A stretch of DNA of 12,144 nucleotides, taken from the NCBI GenBank assembly GCA_035295665.1, contig DATGIQ010000675.1, forward strand, positions 1-12,144, read 5' to 3'. How positions within the stretch are numbered: position 1 is the stretch's first letter; each line of letters opens with the position of its first letter. The translations under genes and the position numbers were made by a program. This DNA is from DATGIQ01 sp035295665. GTDB lineage: Bacteria > Planctomycetota > Planctomycetia > Gemmatales > Gemmataceae. Positions 6,001-11,722 of the stretch are shown piece after piece. The notes under the pieces were generated by a model that did not search any database, was not told the origin of the DNA, and saw nothing but the letters and a program-made list of their open reading frames with translations.

Positions 6001-8866
6001 CGCGCGGCAAATTCTTGCGGATAGCGATCACCAAGAAAACCACCGCGGCCAGGACCGAAATCATGCCCAGAGCGGGCAGCAGCCCCGACGCCGGCTTATC
6101 CAGCAGCTGATGCCAGGTTTCCAGCTGACGGGCGGCCTCGGCTTGCCTGTGGCGAAGCTCGGCCAGCTCGGCCGATAGAGCTTGGGCCCTGGTGACAAAG
6201 TCGTTGTTGGCCAGTCTTATTGCTTGCTGGACTTTGGCCTCCCGTTCTTGCAGTTGTACCCGTTCGTTCTCGAATTCCTTCAGGATTCTCTGCCACTCCT
6301 GCTGCGCCAGATCCACGGACCGCTGCGATGCTTGGCCGGTCGTTACCAGCAGGCGATCGGCGTCCTGTTGGAAGCGTTGCCGGAACTTCTGGGGATCCTG
6401 TTCGGCAAAACGACGCCAACCCTGCGTGCCCAGCAACAGGTCCAGGGCCGCGGCCGCCTTGGGGTGAGAGCCGAGCAAAACATCGGCGTATTCCAGATCC
6501 TCCGGCCGGCGCACCTCGGTCGTCAGGTAGTAGTGGGTCGGCATGCTGCGGAACGTCTTTTCATCCGCCATCGTCACCACGCTTTTGTCCACGACGGCGA
6601 CCAGCAAGATAGCCGGGGTCGGCTCCTCTTTCTCGTTCAAGGCAGTCACCGAAAGATGGACCTTGTCCCCGGGGATATACTGCTTCTTGTCGGGTTTCAC
6701 CGTCAGGATCAGCTGTTCGGCGGGCTTTCGGTAAACGAGCCGTTCGGCGACCGGAACGACCTGAGGATGATTGCCACCCCCCGGGCGTTCCTCGAAAACC
6801 GTGATGCGATAGACGCCGCCCATCTCCTGGGCCGGATGGAGCAGCACCGTGGCCGTTTCGCCCTTCTTGGCCAGCACCGATTGATGATCCAGCAATTGGC
6901 CGCGGCAATAGGCTCCAACCAGCAGCGTGCGCTCCTCTTGTGGGCTAGACACTGCGACACGGATTGGTTCTCCGGCGGCAGTGACGGCCGTCGGAATACT
7001 CAGAGCGACGCCGGCTGTTTTCGTAGCCGGGAGTTCATACTTCCCCTCGATGCCGCCGGGCGTGTCGATTTTCAGTTCATATTTTCGCCCGTCCTGCGGC
7101 GTCAATGCAAACTGGCCCATCCCCTGGTTGATGCCGGGTTCCTGATCATCGTGCAAGGTCGCGACCTGGTCCACGACCGTTTTGCCGTCCTGATCGATGA
7201 TGTGGCCTTTCAGCTCCGCTGGCTTGTCGAGCATCGTGCGGGCCTGGAAATAGACCCGGTTGGTCACACCGGGAACCAGGTCGCCACCTTCCGGGAAAAA
7301 CTCGACCTGGAGCCGCTTGACCACGATCGGGATCGATCGCACCAACGATTCAGTGCTTGCCCCGTCGTGGAATTGCACCGACAGGCTGGCCTGGCCCCGC
7401 TCGATGACGCCGGGAAGTTGGAACTGCACGTTCACGGATCCCTTCTCATCCGTGCGCAGGATCAGTGGCCGGGCACCTTCTTTGCCGTCGGCGCCGTACG
7501 GTTTGCCATCGATCTGGATGGTCGCAATCACCTGCTGGTGGGCCACACTGGCTCCCCCTTCGACACGGGAAACCTTGCAGGCGGCAATTACTTCATCCCC
7601 GGGGCCGTAGGATTTGCGCGTGAAATCGAGTTCCTTGTTGAGGCGCGGGTTCTCGTACTGGTTGACGAGGAATTTGCGCTGCTGCGGAGCAAAGCGGTTG
7701 CCGCCCTCGCGCACCGTGAGGGTGTACTCGCCCCCTGGAGTGCCGGGATCGAGCGTGAACTCACCGGCGCCCAGGCCACGAATGGGTTTCTTATCGGGGC
7801 CGAGCAGGGGCGATTGCGTCTTCTCATCGAACAGGAGCGGACTGCCGGCCAGGACAGGCATTTCCTCACCGGTCGGTTTGGTGAGGGTGTAGACGAGGTG
7901 AAAATCCTCCTCGGGCGGCTTCAAACGGAAGCGTTCCAGGGTCAGGGAGCGAAAGTGAACCGTTTCACCAGGCCGATACATCGGTTTATCGGTTGTCAGG
8001 TGCGTGAGGTAAACCGGAGCCGCCAACGCCAGCTCTTCACGGATCTGTTCCTCACGGCCCCCCTCTTGCCGGGCAACGACTTCCAGAGAGAGCTTGCTGT
8101 CCGCCGGGACCGGCAAATTCGCGGGCAGAGCGAAATTCCACTGGCCGGTGCTGCGAACATCCTGCTGTTCGTAAACGACCCGCTTTTGTCCGTCCAGCAC
8201 GCGCACCGCCAGCTGGGCAGGCACCGGTTGATGATTACGGTTGCGGGTCGCCACCTGGTACTGGTTCGGTGCCCCGGGTTGAAGGGTTTGCGGCCCGGTA
8301 ACCGTGATATTTAGCTGCCGTTCCCGCGCAACCTTCTGAAACGCGGCCAGTTTCGTCGTTCGGCTTTCCGCCAGTTTGCGGATCTGCTCTTGGATCTCCC
8401 TGGCTTCTTGCTGCGCCCGTTCCGAAGCTGCGTTCTGGTCCTCGTGGAGCCGGGCATCCTGGGCTTGCAGAGCCCGATATTGCAGAGCCAGGGCTTGCAG
8501 CGTTTGTTGCGCCTCGGAGTAATGCCAGCCCCAAATCCCCACCGGAATACCGAGGCCGACCAGCAGCAAGATGCTGGCTGCGATGCCCCATCGGAACCAG
8601 GGAGTGCGGCGAAAAGCGATTGGCACCGCCGGCACCTCTTCCTTGGCGCGGGCTTCGCCAGCCGGAGGAGGTTCGAAGCGAACCCCGGCAAACTCGGCTT
8701 TGGCCGCGGCGGCCAGGAGCTTCTTTTGGCGTTCGGCTTCGCGCAGCGCCAACTGGCAAGCGGGGCACTGATTCAGATGCTCTCGGAGAGCCTGCTGCTC
8801 CTCGGGCTCCAGGAGATCGTACAGGTATCCCAGGAGCTGAGCCTGGTAGGATTCACAATTGGCCAT
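3023..8866 (-). CDS. Anti-sigma zinc finger fused to a transmembrane alpha-2-macroglobulin
   Basis: A 1947-aa protein. I chose ATG 8866 because AGGGGAAGAG lies just upstream (8880-8871) and the zinc finger begins immediately; an in-frame start at 8956 would lie inside the sigma gene. Domains in order: an anti-sigma zinc finger with C4, H30, C34 and C37 (HLNQCPAC); a basic stretch and transmembrane helix at about 91-113; coiled coil at about 115-185; and macroglobulin (MG/A2M_N) domains, with DKPMYRPGE at 293-301, FFPEGGDLVPG near 520-533, DKKQYIPGDKVHL near 725, and GTQGWRRF near 815-822. Then come a coiled coil (845-918), two helices (about 930-949 and 961-977) joined by a short basic loop, a long Pro/Gly/Ala/Met/Gln-rich linker (about 978-1200), an A2M domain (about 1215 on), the thioester motif C1447-F-E-Q1450, an alpha-toroid thioester domain to about 1730, and a receptor-binding-like C-terminal domain (about 1795-1947). 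Predicted topology is zinc finger inside, the rest in the periplasm. The family traps proteases after bait cleavage. The gene sits 20 bases after the sigma gene, so the zinc finger probably binds that sigma factor. Confidence 0.92.
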   Translation of the reverse strand: MANCESYQAQLLGYLYDLLEPEEQQALREHLNQCPACQLALREAERQKKLLAAAAKAEFAGVRFEPPPAGEARAKEEVPAVPIAFRRTPWFRWGIAASILLLVGLGIPVGIWGWHYSEAQQTLQALALQYRALQAQDARLHEDQNAASERAQQEAREIQEQIRKLAESRTTKLAAFQKVARERQLNITVTGPQTLQPGAPNQYQVATRNRNHQPVPAQLAVRVLDGQKRVVYEQQDVRSTGQWNFALPANLPVPADSKLSLEVVARQEGGREEQIREELALAAPVYLTHLTTDKPMYRPGETVHFRSLTLERFRLKPPEEDFHLVYTLTKPTGEEMPVLAGSPLLFDEKTQSPLLGPDKKPIRGLGAGEFTLDPGTPGGEYTLTVREGGNRFAPQQRKFLVNQYENPRLNKELDFTRKSYGPGDEVIAACKVSRVEGGASVAHQQVIATIQIDGKPYGADGKEGARPLILRTDEKGSVNVQFQLPGVIERGQASLSVQFHDGASTESLVRSIPIVVKRLQVEFFPEGGDLVPGVTNRVYFQARTMLDKPAELKGHIIDQDGKTVVDQVATLHDDQEPGINQGMGQFALTPQDGRKYELKIDTPGGIEGKYELPATKTAGVALSIPTAVTAAGEPIRVAVSSPQEERTLLVGAYCRGQLLDHQSVLAKKGETATVLLHPAQEMGGVYRITVFEERPGGGNHPQVVPVAERLVYRKPAEQLILTVKPDKKQYIPGDKVHLSVTALNEKEEPTPAILLVAVVDKSVVTMADEKTFRSMPTHYYLTTEVRRPEDLEYADVLLGSHPKAAAALDLLLGTQGWRRFAEQDPQKFRQRFQQDADRLLVTTGQASQRSVDLAQQEWQRILKEFENERVQLQEREAKVQQAIRLANNDFVTRAQALSAELAELRHRQAEAARQLETWHQLLDKPASGLLPALGMISVLAAVVFLVIAIRKNLPRGIPYYGLAAVCSCVVLAVLLVLSEDTRKAGQALALSKRAEAPVLSAHPAPSPIPATGLPGGQAGFDAAKLLDRLAEKEAVPGGPAGPGAGPVPVAAMPMNRPAAMPQQQEAANGAAAPYFGYLAQKAVPELNKAIAPELAQKRGELDLLAKDKQDGKGEAKLAFRNLRVEGKPEVLGRRMAERKQLPADGLKAGLQEMQQAGGQGLGGGFRGGIPAGEAGMAPGGFGGRMRGLADRARMLGAVNDQVVEAPRRPQPMIVREYAHVRPTTGPAEVRSDFVDTVYWHPVLVLPDGKKDFSFNLCDAVTSYQVLAVGHTLDGRLGSFTSTLEARLPFALEPKLPIEVTSSDKMDIPVSIANNTSDPRTVQIHVTPTGLKLLDAPNGQSVTIPADQRTRRLFRFQPAMVEGQARLLIEGVSTPFSDSVTRTFQVVPEGFPVVGSHSDVLEKVAQQDVVLPETWVRGTLQCQVQVYPSTLADLQQGLESLLREPGGCFEQTSTSNYPNVLILNYLKESGRAKPETERRARDLLAKGYHKLISFECLDTGRNKRQGYEWFGGTAPAHEALTAYGLLEFRDMARVYDVDTSMVERIRQYLMSRKDGNGGFQRNPRALDTFGRAPDDITNAYIVWALTESGKDDDIEKELAALSAQAKTSNDPYFLSLVATSLINRGKTDAGIALLKIVVGAQKDDGHVDAARTSITGSGGRDLQIETTALAVLGWLKANRPADFNVSIQKAVQWIGRQRGGYGGFGSTQSTILALKALIAFTKANKKVAEGGELLLSVRDQTLARLSFPAGTQDALVLKLPEPEKQLKPGKNSVQVEITGKNTFPYTLSWSYQTLKPVSAGQCPVRLKTDLDRATAAEGETLHLTVTLQNVTDKGQGMAIAIVGLPAGLTLPEDMKQLKDHARLRNDGKEKGLIAAWETRGRELVLYWRDLAPKQTIEVPIDLICRVPGEYRGPASRAYLYYNADLKDWVEPLRVEIKAKTTSPSAATQ

Positions 8867-8886
8867 GATTCTCTTCCCCTGTCTGG

Positions 8887-9441
8887 CTAGGCCAGGATCT
8901 TGCGTAGCTTTTCGAGGGCGCTGCGCATTTGCGTTTTGACCGTGCCGATGGGGCATTGACGCATCTGCGCGATCTGTTCATACGTCAATTCGCCGTTCTG
9001 GCGTAGCAGAAAGACCTCCTTTTCCTCCGGCCGAAGATTGATGAGCGCCTGGCGAATTCGGCGCAGCGATTCTTCGTCTTCGACGATTTGCGGCGGCGAG
9101 GCCTGATCGGCAAGCTGCATGATATTCTCCCCCAAGAGCGGCCTGACCCGACGCCGCCAGGAGCTGCGTTGTAGGTCCTTGGCGGCGTTCAGGCCGACCC
9201 GAAAGATCCAGGCCCGCAAGTCCCGGATCTCGGGCAGGCTTTTTTGTGCCCGCCAACAGCGGAGGAAGACTTCCTGGGCGATATCCTGCGCGTCCTCCGG
9301 GTTGCCCAGCAGGAACCATAACGTGCTGACCAGCTCATCGCGCAGCTCCGTAAAGGTACGCAGCAACACCTCCGTGGGAGGCAGCCCTCCCGCGGCCCCT
9401 GTGGCCGGTCCTCCAGGTACCTGTGCAACCGATTCGCTCAT
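8887..9441 (-). CDS. ECF-family RNA polymerase sigma factor
   Basis: A 184-aa sigma-70-family factor of ECF size and plan. Region 2 spans about residues 25-98, with DAQDIAQEVFLR (50-61) and RDLRAWIFRVGLNAAKD (73-89). A short linker follows, then region 4 at about 128-181 with the helix-turn-helix TYEQIAQMRQCPIGTVKTQM (153-172). It directs RNA polymerase to a small regulon, usually held inactive by the partner anti-sigma protein. I chose ATG 9441, with AGGTGG at 9451-9446, giving the normal family length. An in-frame GTG/ATG further upstream (to 9561) would add a basic tail unlike the family and would overlap the predicted promoter. The stop is 20 bases before the start of the zinc-finger/macroglobulin gene, whose ribosome site fills that gap, so the two are almost certainly co-transcribed and the sigma-anti-sigma pairing is inferred from this. 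An ECF-type promoter lies upstream at 9541-9567, suggesting self-regulation. Confidence 0.95.
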   Translation of the reverse strand: MSESVAQVPGGPATGAAGGLPPTEVLLRTFTELRDELVSTLWFLLGNPEDAQDIAQEVFLRCWRAQKSLPEIRDLRAWIFRVGLNAAKDLQRSSWRRRVRPLLGENIMQLADQASPPQIVEDEESLRRIRQALINLRPEEKEVFLLRQNGELTYEQIAQMRQCPIGTVKTQMRSALEKLRKILA

Positions 9442-9540
9442 ACTGCCACCTATCAGACGAGGGAGCGGGACTTTGGATTGCCGGCGTCGGGAAAAAGCAG
9501 CCGGCCATGATTGGTTCAGGAAACGTTGCCGCCCCCTTGA

Positions 9541-9567
9541 GACGTTGCCCGCCGCCACCAAAGTTCC
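9541..9567 (-). promoter_or_regulatory. Candidate ECF-type promoter of the sigma/macroglobulin operon
   Basis: Reading the minus strand, GGAACTT (9567-9561) is followed by exactly 16 bases and then CGTC (9544-9541), continuing TCAA. This matches the general ECF promoter form (a GGAAC -35 element with a CGTC/GTCT -10 element at about 16-17 bases). Transcription would start near 9533, leaving a leader of about 90 bases before the sigma start codon. An AT-richer stretch (9581-9600) lies just upstream of the -35 element. The position and orientation are those expected for a sigma factor that activates its own operon. This is a pattern match by eye; no transcript data are available. Confidence 0.6.
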
Positions 9568-9569
9568 GC

Positions 9570-9579
9570 CTCAGCTGAG
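9570..9579. promoter_or_regulatory. Perfect 10-bp palindrome beside the ECF -35 element
   Basis: CTCAGCTGAG is its own reverse complement and sits two bases upstream of the GGAACTT element, within the shared intergenic region between the divergent sigma and MutS-like genes. It could be an operator for a dimeric regulator acting on one or both promoters. A 10-bp palindrome can also arise by chance in a region of this size, and no second copy was seen nearby. Confidence 0.2.
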
Positions 9580-9731
9580 CTTTCGCCTCAAATTTCTTCA
9601 CTCTGCCCGCGAACCTAATGGTGGACGAATCAGCAAGGTGTGAGCGCTCCATCCATTGGCCGTGTATCGTACCACTGGATCCCAACACGAGCCATAAGTG
9701 CTGGTTCAATCTGGACCTTGGAGTCCCAAGC

Positions 9732-9738
9732 GGAGGAG
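9732..9738 (+). promoter_or_regulatory. Ribosome binding site that fixes the MutS-like start
   Basis: GGAGGAG lies five bases before GTG 9744, a near-ideal Shine-Dalgarno. The alternative in-frame ATG codons at 9618 and 9819 have no comparable site. The GTG also places the family-like EY...REEARQAGRYTRLARNR segment about 20 residues from the N-terminus, ahead of the first membrane helices. Confidence 0.7.
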
Positions 9739-9743
9739 CTTCC

Positions 9744-11531
9744 GTGCTGCCATCCGATCAAGACCGATCCGGTTCCAACCTCGCTTCGGCCGCCGTTGAG
9801 TACGCTGGGCGCCGGGACATGCACCACCGGGAGGAAGCCCGTCAAGCAGGCCGATACACCCGTCTGGCACGCAACCGCAACATCTTCCTGGTCCTGATCG
9901 TTCTGGTGGCTTGGCTGGGTGAAAAGGAGAGACTTCTGCCGTTGCTTCTGGTCGCTCCCGCCTTGTTGTTCACGACCGCCATGTTCATGCGTAACCGTGC
10001 GGCTCGTGCCTGGCGGCGGGCACGCCACGCCGTCGGGTTCTATGAATGGCGGCTCACCTGCGTTGAAGAGCGCTGGGCCGGCCGCGGCAAGTCCGGGCTA
10101 CGGTTCCTCAACGAGAATCATCCGTATGCTCCCGATCTCGATCTGTTTGGACCAGGCTGCCTCTTCGAGCTACTTTGCACCGCCAAGACGCCGATGGGTG
10201 AACAGACGTTGGCCGATTGGCTCCTCTCCCCCGCCTCCATCGACGAAGTCCACCAGCGCCAGTTGGCCGTCTTGGAACTATGTCCCCGGCTGGATCTGCG
10301 CGAGGAGCTCAATCACCTGGCAACTGAAATTCCCGCCGGCAATGCTCTGGAGACATTGGCCGAATGGGGCCGTGGAGAGCCGGTCCTCGCTTCGGCCCGA
10401 CTCCACGTGCTCGCCATCTTGCTCATGGCGTTCGCCGTGGCTGCGTTCGCCGCCTGGACTCTCGGAGCGAGTCCTCTCCCTTTCCTTGGCGTGCTCCTGC
10501 TCGAAGGCTTGTTCACTTTCTGGCTGCGCGGCCGGGTTCGGCGTCTCCTCGAACCATTGGAGCAGGCGAGCATGGTCCTGGCATCGTTTGCGGCACTGCT
10601 CCAGCGCCTGGAGATGGAAACCTGGACATCACCATGCCTCAGGCGGCTCCAGGGCACTCTCCAAACGGGAAAATCCCCATCGTCGCGGCGCATGCGGCAA
10701 CTGGCCCGGCTTGCCGACAGCGTGCCCTTGGCGTTTCTCTTGCTTTGGACCGTTCCCCTCGGGTTAGCTGTGGAAGCTTGGCGCCGGGCTTGGGGCCCGG
10801 ATTTGAGGCGTTGGCTTCGCGTGCTCGGAGAATGGGAAGCCTTGGGTGCGCTTGCGGGCCATGCCTATGAGAATCCGGAGGACCAGTTCCCCGAAGTGGT
10901 TCCGGAAGGTCCGTGCTTTGAGGCGACGGGGCTTGGTCATCCTCTCCTTCCCCGAATACGGTGTGTCCGCAATGATGTGCGTCTGGGTGGAGAGCTGCGC
11001 GTGCTCGTGGTGAGCGGCTCAAATATGTCGGGAAAGAGCACGCTGTTGCGGACCGTTGGACTGAACGCGGTGTTGGCCCTGTGCGGGGCTCCCGTGCGGG
11101 CTCATCGGTTGCGGATCTCTTCCTTGAGCGTGGGCGCGACCTTGCGCATCCAGGACTCGCTCCAGGCTGGCCGCTCGCGCTTCTATGCGGAGATCAGCCG
11201 GCTCCGCCAGCTCTTGGACCTGGCCAAGAGCGTTCCGCCGCTTCTGTTTCTTTTGGATGAAATTCTGCAAGGCACGAATTCGGAGGAACGCCACCTGGGG
11301 GCAAAGGCGGTGGTGCGCGCCTTGCTCGGTCACGGTGCCATGGGACTGGTGACGACCCACGATTTGGCCATCACCGAGATCGCCGATATTCTGAAGCCGG
11401 CGGCGGCAAACGTTCACTTCGAGGACCAATTCGAGAATGGTGCGCTGACGTTCGACTACCAGATGCGTCCTGGTATTGCACGAAGCAGGAATGCGCTGGC
11501 GCTCATGCGTTCGATCGGGATCGAGGTGTGA
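9744..11531 (+). CDS. Membrane-associated MutS-family ATPase
   Basis: A 595-aa MutS-related protein read from GTG 9744. After a basic N-terminus come two hydrophobic helices (about 47-63 and 67-83). A MutS core-like helical segment follows (LDLFGPGCLFELL, then GEQTLADWLL and RQLAVLEL). Two more helices lie at about 222-240 and 243-259, inserted in the lever/core region, and one at about 325-345. The C-terminal ATPase domain has Walker A GSNMSGKST (425-433), Walker B LLFLLDEILQGTNSEER (D505, E506) and the switch TTHD (537-540). The mismatch-recognition N-terminal domain of MutS and the Smr nuclease domain of MutS2 are both absent, so ordinary mismatch repair is unlikely. Membrane MutS relatives of this type have no established role that I know. 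It is transcribed away from the sigma operon, sharing a 300-base promoter region, and convergently with the PEP-CTERM gene. All key ATPase residues are present, so it is probably active. Confidence 0.88.
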   Translation: MLPSDQDRSGSNLASAAVEYAGRRDMHHREEARQAGRYTRLARNRNIFLVLIVLVAWLGEKERLLPLLLVAPALLFTTAMFMRNRAARAWRRARHAVGFYEWRLTCVEERWAGRGKSGLRFLNENHPYAPDLDLFGPGCLFELLCTAKTPMGEQTLADWLLSPASIDEVHQRQLAVLELCPRLDLREELNHLATEIPAGNALETLAEWGRGEPVLASARLHVLAILLMAFAVAAFAAWTLGASPLPFLGVLLLEGLFTFWLRGRVRRLLEPLEQASMVLASFAALLQRLEMETWTSPCLRRLQGTLQTGKSPSSRRMRQLARLADSVPLAFLLLWTVPLGLAVEAWRRAWGPDLRRWLRVLGEWEALGALAGHAYENPEDQFPEVVPEGPCFEATGLGHPLLPRIRCVRNDVRLGGELRVLVVSGSNMSGKSTLLRTVGLNAVLALCGAPVRAHRLRISSLSVGATLRIQDSLQAGRSRFYAEISRLRQLLDLAKSVPPLLFLLDEILQGTNSEERHLGAKAVVRALLGHGAMGLVTTHDLAITEIADILKPAAANVHFEDQFENGALTFDYQMRPGIARSRNALALMRSIGIEV

Positions 11532-11566
11532 GGCGGTCCGGATCGCGTCTCCCTGAATCGTATGAG

Positions 11567-11594
11567 CCGAGGAACCAGGACCCGAGTTCCTCGG
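11567..11594. terminator. Hairpin after the MutS-like gene, possible terminator
   Basis: CCGAGGAAC (11567-11575) and GTTCCTCGG (11586-11594) form a 9-bp perfect stem with a 10-base loop, 35 bases after the MutS-like stop. GAG/CTC further out (11564-11566, 11603-11605) could extend it past a bulge. No T-run follows on either strand, so it is not a textbook intrinsic terminator. It lies between two convergent genes, where a bidirectional terminator would be expected. A weaker 6-bp hairpin (GAAGGA 11629-11634, TCCTTC 11641-11646) follows. I see nothing else in 11650-11722. Confidence 0.35.
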
Positions 11595-11722
11595 GATTGC
11601 GGCTCGCCCATTCAATAGTTGACTGGCGGAAGGAAAGAACTCCTTCGGAGCAATCTCTGCTAGAAATCCACTTTCGCTGGCAAGCTACTGCTCATGAGAA
11701 CGCTGAGCACCACCGTGTCCGT

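Larger units (their letters stand above)
9442..9743. other. Divergent intergenic region between sigma operon and MutS-like gene
   Basis: About 300 bases without a gene. It carries the ribosome site of the sigma gene (9446-9451), the ECF-type promoter, the 10-bp palindrome, and two direct copies of ACGTTGCC (9523-9530 and 9542-9549, 19 bases apart), the second overlapping the -10 element. The right part (9601-9731) must hold the leader, and probably the promoter, of the MutS-like gene, but I see no convincing -35/-10 pair there. The reading frame of the MutS-like gene stays open back to 9618, but the sequence there (9618-9743) does not resemble the family and lies upstream of a strong ribosome site. 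Confidence 0.6.

Noticed and set aside
6182..8314. Open plus-strand frame of 710 codons opposite the macroglobulin gene
   Set aside because: Rich in Arg, Leu, Gly and His with no domain signature; it is an antisense shadow of the well-supported macroglobulin coding sequence.
8867..8956. Longer N-terminus for the zinc-finger/macroglobulin protein
   Set aside because: The extension would overlap the sigma coding sequence by about 70 bases and is not family-like, whereas ATG 8866 has a strong ribosome site and places the zinc finger at the N-terminus.
9442..9561. Longer N-terminus for the sigma factor
   Set aside because: The added residues do not resemble ECF factors and the longer start would lie within the predicted promoter; ATG 9441 has AGGTGG upstream.
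9618..9743. Earlier ATG start for the MutS-like protein
   Set aside because: No ribosome site is visible at 9618 and the residues look non-coding; GGAGGAG before GTG 9744 is far better.
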